From assembly GCA_030063045.1 (NCBI GenBank), contig JAQSEB010000033.1, forward strand, positions 2,965,001-3,029,000: a DNA stretch of 64,000 bases, given 5' to 3'. A program made the position numbers and the translations under genes. This document shows positions 1 through 12,552 of the stretch, in pieces (position 1 is the stretch's first letter; each line of letters starts with the position of its first letter). This stretch comes from Pratylenchus scribneri. Its lineage: Eukaryota > Nematoda > Chromadorea > Rhabditida > Pratylenchidae. The notes below the pieces were generated by a model. It was not told where the DNA came from, made no database searches, and saw nothing but the letters and a program-made list of their open reading frames with translations.

Positions 1-537
1 CCACCGCAGTGACCAGGGTCGCACATCAGTTCCAAATGGATACATTTACTTTCATTGCGCCTTTGGGTTTTGAACGCCCAATGACTCGCGCACACGATAA
101 ACTCCTTGGTCCGTGTTTCAAGACGGGTCGGAAAGATGACCAGCTTTTACGCCGAGATTGGACATGGAGTGAGCTCGGCCAGGACCGAACTGGTGGCACA
201 GTACGCGTCGCATGCGACCGCCACCGGCACCCAGCTCGGCACCCAACCAGGCTCGCAAAGCCTTGTCCGACCGCAAAAACACCTAGAACGAACAGAAATC
301 CCCAGGCCCGGGTACCAGCAAGCTGGCCTCAAAGCCAAGTTCATTCCGCCATCCCAGATGCCTCGACGCACTCCACTTGCAAATGCACAACACAGCCACC
401 GACCGACTAGTCAAAGCCCCAATCTGGAGGTCAGCGACGCATCAGTAGTGGCCGCATAAGCTGAATGCAAGCCAGATACGCTAGCTCTGTCCGTTTCCAT
501 CTCATCGGTTTCACGTCCTCTTTAACTCTCTCTTCAA

Positions 538-583
<46 letters not shown>

Positions 584-917
584 GTGGTCATATTCAGTCT
601 TAGATGAAGTTTACCACCCGCTTTGGGCTGCGATCCCAAACAACCCGACTCCAAGGCATACGAAAATGTGCTAGCCAGCAGATCCATTGTACAGGTCTTG
701 CACCTTCTTTGGAGCCCCAGTCAAGGGAAACTTGAACGGATCGGCCAACACAAGCTCGCAACCTATACGCTACACCTCATTGTGCCAAGGGCACAACGAT
801 TTAGCGCTGGACTCTTCCCAGTTCACTCGCCGTTACTACGGGAATCCTTGTTAGTTTCTTTTCCTCCGCTTACTGATATGCTTAAGTTCAACGGGTATCC
901 ACGTCTGAGTTCAGGTC
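1..917 (-). rRNA. 28S rRNA, 5' part (truncated by window start)
   Basis: The reverse strand reads as the start of a eukaryotic large-subunit rRNA. It has the conserved block around 860-917 (ending TTGAACTTAAGCATATCA and then AAGCGGAGGAAAAG on the minus strand) and the D2/D3-flanking block TTGAAACACGGACCAAGG at about 105-122. About 900 nt of the 5' end are present and the rest lies outside the window. The 5' boundary at 917 is set by analogy with nematode 28S genes and may be off by several bases. It is followed on the minus strand by the rest of the same rDNA transcription unit in the expected order. Confidence 0.95.
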
Positions 918-1187
918 GAAAATTCAACGTAGTGAGTGAAAAAAAAACACACATACACTCAAAGTTGCACACGAAACACCCACACATGGTTTGGCCAGAT
1001 GCGATTCGAGAGGTGTCTGCCCCGATGAACACTAGACTATATTTTAGTAATCCCAATTACTAAGTTCGTGTGCTCTACCCCGCATCACACCAATAGTGTG
1101 CAACTTTCATGAATTATAGCAACACTTCACACGCTATAAGTGAAGCTATATTTTTATATACACATTTATATGCGTTTTAGGGTATAC
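918..1187 (-). other. ITS2 spacer
   Basis: This is the spacer between 5.8S and 28S in the reverse-strand rDNA unit, about 270 bp. It is AT-rich with no ORF worth naming. The boundaries are inferred from the flanking rRNA genes. Confidence 0.85.
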
Positions 1188-1342
1188 GACCCTGAACCAG
1201 GCGTACCAAGGGATAAGACTCCCATGTTGCAATGTGCATTCGAAGCTTTTGTGTTCAAGGTTTCTGCAGTTCACACTATTTATCGCAGTTAGCTGCGTTC
1301 TTCATCGACCCACGAGCCGAGTGATCCACCGATAAGACTAGA
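1188..1342 (-). rRNA. 5.8S rRNA
   Basis: On the minus strand this carries the diagnostic 5.8S motifs CGGTGGATCACTCGGCTCG, GATGAAGAACGCAGC and TCGAATGCACATTGCA, and it ends in the GGTTCAGGGTCG region. The length (about 155 nt) is normal. The internal AACTGCGATAA / GTGTGAACTGCAGAAACC style is close to tylenchid nematodes as I know them, which is one basis for the organism guess. End positions are approximate. Confidence 0.93.
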
Positions 1343-1728
1343 ATTTTTCACTTGTCAAAAAAAATTTGAAAAAAATGGGGTGCTGGCGTCCCACACACAA
1401 TAAATGGGCTCATCAAGTCTTAAGCCATGCATACACACACCGTATACAGGCCCTACCGCATTGCCTCATCACAGCCACGGACGAAGACGACTGCTCAGCA
1501 ACACATAGACACCAGCAGAAGCCGTTTTCTTGACCGCTCCATCGCAAAAGCCATCAAAACACCGATGGAACCATACAGCTCACTTGTGCGGTTAAGCGGA
1601 AAGACGCCATATGTGCCAACACTCAACTGTGCACAAACAGCTCGCACTCAACATAAAACTCATCGCACACATCTGATGAGGAGTGCTCTATAACAAATTA
1701 GTTTGACCATACATTTTGGTACGAATGT
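1343..1728 (-). other. ITS1 spacer
   Basis: This is the spacer between 18S and 5.8S on the minus strand, about 386 bp. It includes short CA-rich stretches near 1427-1445. No gene is seen. Boundaries are inferred from the flanking rRNA genes. Confidence 0.85.
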
Positions 1729-1880
1729 AATGATCCAGCAGCAGGTTCACCTACAGCTACCTTGTTACGACTTTTGCCCGGTTCAAGCCACTGCGATTAA
1801 ATTGGTTCCCACCAGTAAGCAGCCCCGAAAGACTGCAAATCAGCGGTCCCCAAGTTTCTCGAAATGGCTCAGTCCCGGGC

Positions 1881-1915
<35 letters not shown>

Positions 1916-2350
1916 ATCAACGCGAGTTGATGACTCGCACTTACTTGGAATTCCTCGTTCACGGAAAATAATTGCAATTTCCGATCCCAATCACGGCAAA
2001 TTTTCAATGGTTTACCAACTCCTTTCGGAGGAGGACAAGCACGCTGATTTTGCCAGTGTAGCGCGCGTGCAGCCCCGGACATCTAAGGGCATCACAGACC
2101 TGTTATTGCTCAATTTCGTGCGGCTGAACACCGAAAATCCCTCTAAGAAGTCATGCACACAGAGACAATGCGCCGACTATTCAGTAGGCCAGAGTCTCGC
2201 TCGTTATCGGAATAAACCAGACAAATCGCTCCACGAACTAAGAACGGCCATGCACCACCATCCACCGAATCATGAAAAAGCTATCAATCTGTCAATCCTT
2301 ACGGTGTCCGGGCCGGGTGAGTTTTCCCGTGTTGAGTCAAATTAAGCCGC

Positions 2351-2399
<49 letters not shown>

Positions 2400-3533
2400 T
2401 TTGCAACCATACTTCCCCCGGAACCGGAAGACTTTCGTTTCCGGGAAGCTCCCCACCAGGGCGAGAATTCCGCCGGCGGATCGCTAGTTGGCATCGTTTA
2501 CGGTCAGAACTAGGGCGGTATCTGATCGCCTTCGAACCTCTGACTTTCGTTCTTGATTAATGAAGACATTCTTGGCAAATGCTTTCGCTGTAGTTCGTCT
2601 TGCTACGGTCCAAGAATTTCACCTCTCACGTAGCAATACGAATGCCCCCGTTTGTCTCTGTTAACCATTACCTCAGTCTATAAAACCAATAAAATAGAAC
2701 CGAAATCCTCTTCTATTATTCCATGCACGAACATTCAAGCGAAACGCCTGTTTAGAGCACTCTGATTTGTTCAAAGTAAACTTGCAGCAACGGACACTGC
2801 ACCCCGGGAGAGGCACTGAGCCGCAAAACTGCAGGAAAGCCGACAATAACCAGTACGCATCCGAAGATGGACCAATCTGCCGGCACAGATCCAACTACGA
2901 GCTTTTTAACCGCAGCAATGATTCTATGCATTTTGTGTGCAGGAATTACCGCGGCTGCTGGCACCTGACTTGCCCACACATAGATACTCGTTAAAGGGTT
3001 TAAATTGTACCCATTCCGATGACCGGCCTCTGTTGAGAACGGTCTCGTTATTTCTCGTCACTACCTCCTCAAATTGTTCTGAGAGTGGGTAATTTGCGCG
3101 CCTGCTGCCATCCTTAGACGTAGTGGCCATTTCTCAGGCCCCTTCTCCGGAGTCGAACCCTGATCCTCCGTTACCCGTCACCACCATGGTAGTCAATGAC
3201 AGTACCATCGAAAGTTGATAAGGCAGATACTTGAAAGACACGTCGCCGGTACAAGACCATGCGATCAGCTTAGTTATTCTGAGTCAACATTGAGCGGCCG
3301 AAGCCGCATGGTTTTGTTCTAATAAATGCGCTCTTCCCTTACGGGTTGGAGCTTTAGTGCATGTATTAGCTCTAGAATTACCACAGTTATCCAAGTAGGA
3401 TTATCAAGATCAAGTAAATTATAGCTGTTGTAATGAGCCGTTCGCGGTTTCACGCTTCAGAGCGTTTATACTTATACATGCATGGCTTAATCTTTGAAAT
3501 GAACACATCAGTTCAGGCAGGATCAACCAGATA
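1729..3533 (-). rRNA. 18S rRNA, apparently complete
   Basis: The minus strand starts with CTGGTTGATCCTGCCTGAAC at about 3531 and ends with the GGTGAACCTGCTGCTGGATCATT block at about 1729. Universal small-subunit signatures lie between, including AAACTTAAAGGAATTGACGG and the decoding-region TTGTACACACCGCCCGTC. About 1805 nt is normal for a nematode 18S. No interruption or large insertion is apparent, so this looks like a functional-type copy at the edge of an rDNA unit rather than a degraded orphon. Confidence 0.96.
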
Positions 3534-4300
3534 ACTGGCTTTGAGCTGCCACAAACAAATACTGGGCTGTGCAGCTTTCCAAATAATTATTCGGAATTAT
3601 AATTGGCCATTTATCGACATAAATTTTCACAATCAGGTCATAAACTGTGAGCTTTATGAGGTAGGCTTCATTTTTCCAAATTCCCAAGTGGCTAAGCTCG
3701 TAGCTTTTCTTTCACTTCCACTGTTGTCATTCACATACAGCACCTAAAGCGCTATTCATACATAATTCTCACCACATAAAATATTTGACACATTCCGTGC
3801 GTATTCTCGAGATTTTGTGTCCTTTGAGCCAATTTGCGTTTAAATGCGTTTAAGCCTTTCCTAAAACTCACAAGGCAAGTTAGCCCCATAGGCACCATCC
3901 AACTCATCAGCCATTTTGGCTGGTTTCTCTGCTTCATCCTATACTGGCTGGCTCTCAACCTCAGCCTTACTGGCTGGATATCTCTGTCTCAGCCATTAAT
4001 GGCTTTTTCCTCTGATTTCCAGCAGAAAAGAGAGGCCCTAACGAAGTGCCTCTCTTTCCATTTTGCTGGATATTTCAAATAGATGCCTTCCTTAAAGCGC
4101 ATTTATTTCAAGTAAAAGCCCTCTCGAAGGTGCATTTACTTCAAATAAATCCCTCTCGAAGGCGATTTATTTCAAATAGATGCTATCTCTAAAAACTCGC
4201 ATCTCTTTCTATCTTTTATTCCTTATTTTTTCTCATCTTTCCTCGCCACAAATAAGGGCGAATTACGGAAAAATATAGCCCATAAATTTAGCCTATGCTG
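3534..4300. other. rDNA 5' flank (ETS/IGS-like) with short repeats
   Basis: This is sequence upstream of the 18S on its transcribed strand. It holds repeats of a TGGCTGG-containing unit (about 3905-4005) and three diverged units around CCCTCTCGAAGG..ATTTATTTCAAATA (about 4075-4190). No coding gene is seen. Position and repeat content fit an external transcribed or intergenic rDNA spacer, but the distal boundary is unknown. Confidence 0.5.
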
Positions 4301-4304
4301 GTCA

Positions 4305-5390
4305 ATTCATCGCCGACCCAACTTGCCGCCGTTTATAATAACTAAGCAAGGACTAAACCAATTTTGATGTTTTTGTCATTAAATTAAAGATCATAGTTAG
4401 AGCTATCCAAAGATACTTTTAATTAAATTGGTTCAATAATTGTAAATTAAGAAACTTGGGACCGAAAATGGAAAAAAACATTGGGTTCCATCAAATTCTG
4501 TGCTACAAAAATGAGTACACATTGCTTAAAATAATTGTTCGGATGCCATATCATTTTATGTACTGCTCAGTGTTTGTTTCTTCTTTGTGTTATCCCAAAT
4601 ATATTATGCCTTTTAAATTCATCACTCATGCTATTTTTTTCTCCCCAAAAAAAACTTTTCCCCCAAAAACACTTTTTTATCCCCAATAAACCAAAAGTGA
4701 AAAATTTTTGAATATTTCTTAAAAATTATAAAAGTAAATGGAATTTAAGCTTCAGAAGATGAAATTATCTCAATATTTTCAATATGAATTTTCATCTAAA
4801 TTTTTTTCGATATTACAAACTTAGCTTACCTAGCTCAAAAACTTACCCTAATCTTAGCCCTTAGCCCCTAGAACCCATGCTCTGACCCTAACCTACCTTA
4901 ACCCTATCCCATAGCCCCTAAAACCCATGGTCTGATAGCCTAGCCCCAAATTCGGAAAATCACATCCGAGTCATAAACATTAAACTTATTAAAATTTTTT
5001 TTGCACATTGGAACATGTGAAATGAGTTGCATTCCATTTACTTTTATGATTTTAAGAAAAAATCAAAAAATTTGCACTTTTGGGTTTATTGGGGATAAAA
5101 AAGTTTTTTTTGGGAAAAAAGAGGTATTGGGGATAAAAAGTGTTTTTTGGGGAAAAAAAGTTTTGGGGAAAAAAAAGATTTTTTTGGGGAAAAAAGTTTT
5201 TTTGGGGGAGAAAAAAGGTTATCACATTCATCACCGACCCAACTTGTCCTCGATTATATTGTCATAACTCATCAAAAACTGGACTATTATTAATGTTTTT
5301 GCTATCAAATTAAAGAGCTGATTAACGGATCATGGCTATCTAATGATATCGATATTATTTAGATTGGTTCAAAAATTGTGAAATTGTGCT
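4305..5390. repeat. nested old repeat: direct repeats flanking a foldback
   Basis: Two diverged direct copies about 150-190 bp long lie at 4305-4455 and 5229-5390. Both contain TCATCGCCGACCCAACTTG or a close variant, then an ATTAAAGA / GGTTCAA block. Between them sit inverted arms: a run of CCCCAAAA-type units at 4636-4735 faces TTTTGGGGA-type units at 5040-5215. The centre (4850-4945) carries TTAGCCCCTA/AACCCTA-like degenerate short repeats. This looks like a degraded non-autonomous transposon or foldback element. Confidence 0.5.
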
Positions 5391-6626
5391 CAAAAAACCA
5401 TTCAAAATGACATTTAATCTGCATTTGTGAATTCAATCGTTTTTCGGGCCATAACTCTATCAATTCTGAATCATTTTGTATAAAATTAATATTATTAGAT
5501 AGCCAACAGTCTACTCTTTAATTATTTTGATAATAAAAATATAAAAATTGTGAAATTTTAAAACAGAATTGGTATACCCCGAAAATATTTCATTTATTCG
5601 AGCTATATTAATTTTTTATATGGTGATAAAACATTTAATATAATATTATGAATATGTAGAGCTACGGGAAAGAATTGTCCTAATAACGAGTATCCAGTTA
5701 CTTGTTTATTAATTCATTTTTGGCAGTAAAATTCCTTTAAATTTTAACTTAATTTGTTTAATAAAATTTAAAATCCTATCCCGGGATCAACCTGATTACA
5801 TTTTATTGGTTCATTAATTCATTTTTTTGAACATTTATTTTATTTTATGGGTCTCGTCTCTCATCCATAATTATGATTTTCAATTCCATTGTGTCCAAAA
5901 ATAACTTTCAATCAAAAATTAATCTCTTTCTGTGTCCATAAAACCTGCCAATCAAAAATTCATTTCTCCTTTTTTCCTTCTTCAGTTCAGTGTCCGTAAA
6001 ACCTACTAAACAAAAATTCATTTCTCTTTTTTTCCCTTCTCATGTGCACACCGGCTGTCAATGAAAATTTGTTTCTCATTCCTTACTTCTTCCAGTGTTT
6101 ACACCGGCTGGCAATAAAATTTATTTTCTAATGGTTAATAGCACTAATTGCCACGAAATTTATGTGAAACCGAAACATTTATTTTTTCAAATTTCCTCAG
6201 GTCATATAACTTTTGAACAGGGAAATAATTTTAATATTATTGAACTTAGTTTATCGATAATTAGTTGAATGGTTTTTTATTTAAAGGGTCATAAAGAAAA
6301 ATTTTTGAGGGCACTTCTAATAGAAAATTTAGTGTATGTTCGTCAATATGGGTTCCCTTCCGGAAATTGTTGGTCATCAAAAAAAGGAAAACAGTAGCCA
6401 GGAAGAATGACCTTCCTTCACATTTTGTCCATCTTTTGTTCGAATAATGGTCAACAAATTTCCATGGCAACCAGCAGCGAGCAATCCTAGCAACTAAATT
6501 GACCAATGGGAAATTTCAAATTGCCATATTTTTGGTCAAATTAATAGTTTTATTCTTAATTTAATCAACTTTTTTGAGAACAAAAAAACATTTTTGTGGA
6601 ATATAAATTTTGAAAAGCCTCCAAAA
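5391..6626. other. intergenic AT-rich DNA
   Basis: No supported gene. A degenerate tandem repeat of about 70 bp (units containing AATCAAAAATTCATTTCTC) spans about 5880-6130. The sequence upstream of the ATG at 6627 would hold the promoter of the next gene, but no clear core elements are visible. Confidence 0.4.
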
Positions 6627-9600
6627 ATGTACGATCAATACAGTGACGATTCAACCACCGAAACTGAGAGCGGAGGGAGGAATCGAAGCCAATCGGCGAG
6701 AAAATCCATTCCAACAACAAATCGGTCGGCAGCAAATGATGTCGAAAGAGGAGGGCAAATGATGGCCTCGGGGATGGATTCAACAAAGAAGTCGGCGGAA
6801 TTTATTGGGTCAAAGGCAACGACGGATCGTCAGGAGAAAGAAAAAGAACAACAAAATATTGGAGAAAGTAGCAAAAAAGAAGGTCACGATAAATGTTTGA
6901 TTCGATGATTTTTAAGCCATAATTTTGGGGAATAAAGTGGCCAAAAATGTAAAAAATTACAATAAAAATTATTCAAATTGCTGAGCAATTTCCATTACAA
7001 AAAATGCTGTTAATGCCTTTTGAGTTCGCTATTTTTGAAATTAAAATTCAATGACCTAAAAATTGAAATTTATAAATGATGTTTTTGACCTTAAATATGT
7101 ATTAATTTTTATTTGAATTTATTTAAGCCACATCATCTGTTGCCAAACGATTACATTCTGCTGAAGCGACGAATATTTCAGAAAATGTGGCGCCTACTTC
7201 CACCTCTAAACAAAAACCTCAAACCAAAATGGCAACTCCAAAAATTGGCCAAAAATCAAAGAAGTAATTTTTCAATTTTTTCGCCATTTATACTGCTTTT
7301 TTAGACCATCTGAGATGGACCCAAATTTGGCCTCAAGTCAAATTTCATCGAAAGGAACAAATCAATCAATTAAAGGGAAAAAGCCAATGGAACAAAAAAC
7401 CCAAAGAGAATTTGGCCAAAAAGAATTGATGGAGGCACCAAAAGTAAATACTAAATAAATTTCTAATAATTTTTCCATCCATTTTTGTAGTTGAACCAAG
7501 AGAAATTTGACCATTTTTCCTTCACTTGCCATCTTTTTCCACGTCTTTCCGAAAGTAATTTACAATTCCATGATCTTTATTGGAGTCGAGATTCGGCAAA
7601 TGGGGTAAGTAAAATTATTAATTCAATAATCTTTAAGAAAATATATTATTTTCGATTCTATATTTTATCTTTTTATATTCAAATTTCATATCTCATCAAT
7701 TTTTACTTTTCTAATTTGGGCCTAGAATTCTAGGCGAATTTGAAATTCATAGCTGCTGTTCTATTAGTTTTTTCCTTTTCTAACCTAAAATTAATGTGGG
7801 ACCATTAAATTCAATGATTACCAAAAAGTACAAAAGAATGCCGGTAGTAAAATGACAAGGACATGTGAAAATAGTTAATTTCAATTTTACATTAATTTAA
7901 ATTTACCCCAAATCCTATATAAAATTCCACTCTCAATGCCAATAATGCCTAAGGGCCTTTCCTATTCATCCTACTGTACTCCCAGTTTTTGCCCAATCAC
8001 CCTATCAATCAAATATTGCCTCAATCTGCCTTTTTAAATCCGCTCATTTTTCTCCAAAATGTTCACTTTTTATTACCACATTTTCGCGCATATAATAATT
8101 TAAACGTTCTTTCCTCTCAAATCCCTTTCTTTTTTGGGCCACTGGGGACTTAGGCTACCGACGAAGCCCGGAGTGAGAGCCAAGGCCCATTCTCGGCCCC
8201 AAACAATTTTAGTGGTTATTTTAGGACTCCCACACTAGAGATATTCTGAAATTTATAATTCGATGGGCTTCTAATAGAGGATTTACGGTAATTCAATTCG
8301 GAGGCCGAAAATTAAGCCTGGTTTAAAAATTATATTTATGCAAAAGCATTGAATGAGAAGAGAAGAAAAAAATTCGGAAATTAAGAAAATGAATTAAAAT
8401 TTAAAAAAACATTTTAAATATTTCACAATTTTTCAGGCAATTTCCCTCCGTAAACGCCGTGTCCGTGTGAACAAATTGTTGAGGGGAATGTTGGTTAGGG
8501 TCGATCACCAATCTTCTTCATCCGCCACAAATTCGCCTCCATTTCGATTATTCCAAGCCCAAATTTCACTTCTCGATCGACGCCCTTTTGCCAAGCGAGA
8601 ATGCGTTTCAAACATTTTCACAATCCCCGTTCCAATGGCCGACTCTGGAATTGGTCGCGTTTTTCGCAAAAGTAAATTACACATTTTTATATTAAAAAAT
8701 ATTTAAATTGACGAATAAAAAACGGCGAATTAAATTGTAATTTTTAAAGGCACTCTTTTAATAATTATATCAAAATTTCTTATCGATGCAAAGAATTTAA
8801 TCGAATTGCCTCATTCCTTATTTTTCTTAATTATTTAATTCCATTATAATGCATCCATATTCCATAAAGCTATGCATATGTAGTCCCCAAAATTTTGAAT
8901 GGTTAAATACATATTAGGATGGAGAATTGGCCCAAACTAAAAATAACCTTAAATTCAACTACCGTATAACCTCTATTTATATCCCTTCCTCAATTAATTC
9001 CTCACTCTTTGGCGAGGTTGAATAATAATTCCTCATGGGATATATTAAAAGATGTTACGGTAGTAGCACAAAATAGCCTGAAAGAATTTCGATTTTTTCT
9101 TAAAAATATTAAAATTATTTATTAATCTAATTTTTCCTCATCGCAGCGCCCAGCTCACCTTCCCTTCTTATTCGGTCAAATTATCGCCAACGGGAAGTTG
9201 CCTTACAAATTGCCCTCCTCCAAATTCAGCCTCCGGGCATTGGTGAACCCAATTCCCCTCCGGCATTGTTGATTGGCCGAATTGAGTTGGAAATGTTGGA
9301 CGAAAAGGGCCAACAGGCATTGCCTAGTCGCCAGCAAATTCACAATTTTGAGGGCAAAAATATTCGATTGGAATTTGAATTTGCCGATGTTCCACCGAAA
9401 GAGCAACTTCAAACAGAGTAATGAGAAAGGGAATTTGAGAAAAATATTATTTGAAAAGTAGGTTTTTTAAAATCGGTTTTAAACCGCCATTTTCGGAAAT
9501 TCCGGTTTTCAATTTTTGAAATAATTTCGTTTTCTTCTATTTTCGATTATTTTGAGCAAAAATTTCAAATTTCGTTAATCAATTTTTTGAAATTGAAACC

Positions 9601-11639
9601 GACTGAACATTGAACAACCTTGTTAAAAATCCAAAATTTTTTAGATGCTTAGTTCTTTTGTGAATTTGGTCATAAACAATTAATTTTTATTTAATATTTT
9701 GGTATTATTTTTAGACCATCTTAGCCAATTTTTTACCAAAAAATTTTTCCTAAAATTACAAATATTCTTAAATAGAGTTTTCCCTCACAATTAAGTTGCC
9801 TTCCGGATGTGCTAATTTGCGATCAAAGTTGGCTTCAAATGCTGGCAATTTATCGGCAATTAATGTGCGAACGATTGGCCGAAGAGGGCGACATTTTTGC
9901 GGATCGAGCAAGTAATAAGAAATATGGGCAGAAAATGGTACTAATAATTAATTTACAGGAGCAGGGCTGCCAGATGGTTTTTCAGTTTGGGGGGCATTTC
10001 GTGAAAAAAAGGGGGCATTTGGGGGGCATTTTCGGCAAAAAAGGGGGCATTTTGGGGGGCAGTTTTAAAAAGTGCCAAAAATGCAAAAATTTTTGCCAAT
10101 AATGGCAGCGCAGCGAAAAATTAGACCAAAAATTAGCCGCGCAGCGAAAAATTAGACCAAAAATTAGTCGCGCAGCGAAAAATTAGACCAAAAAATAATA
10201 AAAAAGGGAAAAAAAGACAAAATTTTAAAAAGGGGGCATTTGGGGGGCAACTCGGCTCGGGGGGCAAAAAAGGGGGCAAAATCTCAAAAAGGGGGCAAAT
10301 GCCCCCCGTAGGGGTACATTCTGGCAGCCCTGTACAGGAGTGAGGATCCAACTCTAATTTAAAAATCTAATTTATTAGCAGTTAAAGAATATTTATTTTC
10401 TTTAAGATATACCAAAATTTTTAAAATTACTTCAAATGAATAAAGTTTATAGAAATGGATTGGGGCATTTGGACATTAGAATTAGAACAGAAGGAAATTT
10501 TCCCTGCAGCTTTAAATGGGAAGACAGAATACGGTATTTCAACCAAATTTTCCCATTCTTTTCCTTTCCCTTGCCTGACAGAGAAGTTTATCAAAACATG
10601 TCTCGCAAATTTATGGCTATAATTGTTGATTGAATTGGCCAATTCCATTGAAAAATATGTCATTTTGAAGTGCAGAAAATTGCCAATAATTTGACAGAAC
10701 TGTGCTAATAAATCAGCAAAAAAGAATCAAAAAATTGCTATTTTTCTTCTGGCCAAACCTAAAACTCAATTTGGTATTTAAGCTTGGCTGGTGGATCCAG
10801 TGATGAGCACATTTCCACCACTTTTGGACTCGGATCGGGATGCAGTCGACCTTCTGATTGGACTTATGCAAAAATACAATGTTGGCGGAGGAAATGTAGG
10901 CAATTTTTTAATATTTATTCGAAATATCAACTAACAAATTCCGGGACAGATTTAGATGATTTATGTATCAAAATAAATGAATTAATTTTATTTTTAGGAA
11001 TTTCATTCAATAAAATTAAAATAATTTTTATTATTTTAAAAAAAAATTTATGATTTTTTGAGCAAAACTCAAACAAATTTAAATGAAATTAATTCCATCA
11101 AAATTTGGTACGAAAACCATGAAAATCGGTTCATTTCTTCTTTATGAAAGTGCTCACGAAAATTAATGGCATGTCACATTAAATTTATAAATAAGAGGAA
11201 ATATAAATTTACTGTCAGCTTCATAATAAAATTTAAAGTTAAATGTCAATAATGATCGTGAACATTTATGGATTATGGTACTTAGCATAGCAATAAAATT
11301 GCCCTAGGCACACATTTTGTAGATACCCATATCTACCTAATTTTAAATTATGAAAAAAGGAAATAATTTCCTTTTATAAAATTTTCTTTACACCAATTTC
11401 AGCGGGATCAAAATGCCACCGAAGCATGCCGTCGATTCCGTTTCATTTATATGCAATTTATTTTGCCATTGATCAGCCAATTGGATTCAAGACAATGGCG
11501 CAAGAAATTGCGAGCATTTTTGGCCGGAGAGACCAGCGAAGAACCGGACCCAATTTTGGCATTCACCACTGGGCCATGCAGACAATTGGATGCAAATGAA
11601 TTTGCCATTAATTTGACTGGGCAACATTCAATTGATTAA
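6627..11639 (+). CDS. nephrocystin-1-like protein, 9 exons (about 533 aa)
   Basis: Exons, by splice sites and frame: 6627-6867 (or 6882), 7128-7263, 7305-7443, 7491-7604, 8437-8671, 9147-9417, 9796-9911, 10783-10895, 11403-11639. All phases agree and the total is 534 codons with stop. Residues 1 to about 170 are low-complexity, Ser/Thr/Lys-rich and probably disordered. From about 170 the protein is globular. The C-terminal part has a [19 protein letters not shown] block followed by [16 protein letters not shown], which I recognise as resembling the end of nephrocystin-1 (NPHP1/NPH-1), a ciliary transition-zone scaffold. No SH3 domain is visible in this model, unlike the family norm, so the N-terminus may be shortened or missing exons. 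A hAT-type MITE sits in intron 7 and a dispersed repeat in intron 4. The gene structure is firm; the name is moderate. Confidence 0.6.
7938..8160 (+). repeat. dispersed repeat family R1, copy 1 (intron 4)
   Basis: The run from AATGCCTAAGGGCC through CATCCTACTGTAC, ATCAAATATTGCC and GGGCCACTGGGGAC matches 44748-44985 in the same order. Part of it also matches, inverted, 52790-52990. It lies inside intron 4 of the nephrocystin-like gene. There is no coding capacity, so it is probably a SINE/MITE-like remnant. Exact termini are not resolved. Confidence 0.6.
9962..10332. mobile_element. hAT-type MITE, 371 bp, with 8-bp TSD
   Basis: The termini are perfect inverted repeats CAGGGCTGCCAGA / TCTGGCAGCCCTG. 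The element is flanked by identical 8-bp direct repeats TACAGGAG (9954-9961 and 10333-10340). An 8-bp duplication with CAGGG termini is the hAT signature. The inside is a run of GGGGGCATTT-like units with no transposase, so it is non-autonomous. It is inserted in intron 7 of the nephrocystin-like gene at a TTTACAG|GAG sequence, so the duplication also copies a potential splice acceptor. Confidence 0.9.
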
Positions 11640-12042
11640 TATTTTTGGAAATAATATATTTTTGATACTTTTGTCAATTTTCCAATAAAGGAAGCATTTT
11701 TTAATTTGCTTTAAAAACTTCTTAAGGCATTTTAAATGGTCAAAAATGACCAGAAAATAATGCGAAATATTCCGAAATTATGATAATATTTTTGGCAACT
11801 ATTTTAAAATTTACTTTATTATTTTATAATTTTCATGGATATTTTGACAAAAATTCAGAAATTTTTAGTAAGATTTATGTATTGTTTAATGACTCTACCG
11901 ATAATTGTGAAGGTGGATATAACAATTTGAAAAGAAGGCAAATTCTAGATCAATTTAATTTATATAGAAATTTATTGAATTAATAAAAATTATGGACAAA
12001 ATGATAAAATCAAGTTATTGGCCAATCTTGGATATATGCTGA
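11640..12042. other. intergenic DNA, no supported gene
   Basis: AT-rich sequence between the stop of the nephrocystin-like gene and the receptor fragment. Short open frames exist (for example 11780-11983) but have no homology, codon bias or splice context I can support. Confidence 0.4.
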
Positions 12043-12280
12043 ATTTGTACAAAAATGGTCAACATTGGCAACACTATCATGGCTGCCAGCATCCATCACG
12101 TGAATACTCTAATTCTTAGTGGACTCATCATAGCCATTTATGGCTCAGTATGGTTTTTCGTGTTCTTGTTAAGGATCACTAAAATCAGTCAGTTAAAATT
12201 TACATTAGCAGAATAGGCAAAATTGAAATTAGGAGGAATTTGAAAAGATATTTTTATTTTTTACCACATTTTTTTTATCC

Positions 12281-12552
12281 GCAAAAAGTAGTTTTTGATT
12301 TATAATAAATCAGAAATCAGTTTTTGACCATCTAATCTTATGCCAATTTGTGGGGAGATCTTTTGACATTTTAATCTCATCAGTATTAGAGTAAACGGTT
12401 TAAACGATATTTCCCGTTTTTGATTTTAAACATCTTAATTTTGGGCATTACTAGATGCGTTTCAATGATGCTAAAAATTGATATAAGCTTTATAGAGTAA
12501 AAATCGGTTTCTAATTTATTAGAAATCAAAAAGTTACTTTTGGGGAAAAAGT
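12281..12552. repeat. dispersed inverted-repeat element R2, copy 1
   Basis: The arms are imperfect inverted repeats of about 55 bp (AAGTAGTTTTTGATTTATAA at the left, facing TTAGAAATCAAAAAGTTACT at the right). A related copy lies in opposite orientation at about 45728-45978, sharing a central block GGAAATAT flanked by CAAAAAC and GTTTAA. No ORF. It lies in an intron of the receptor remnant and is a MITE-like family. Confidence 0.6.

Noticed and set aside
1..3540. Many open frames inside the rDNA
   Set aside because: They lie in rRNA and spacer sequence with no coding evidence.
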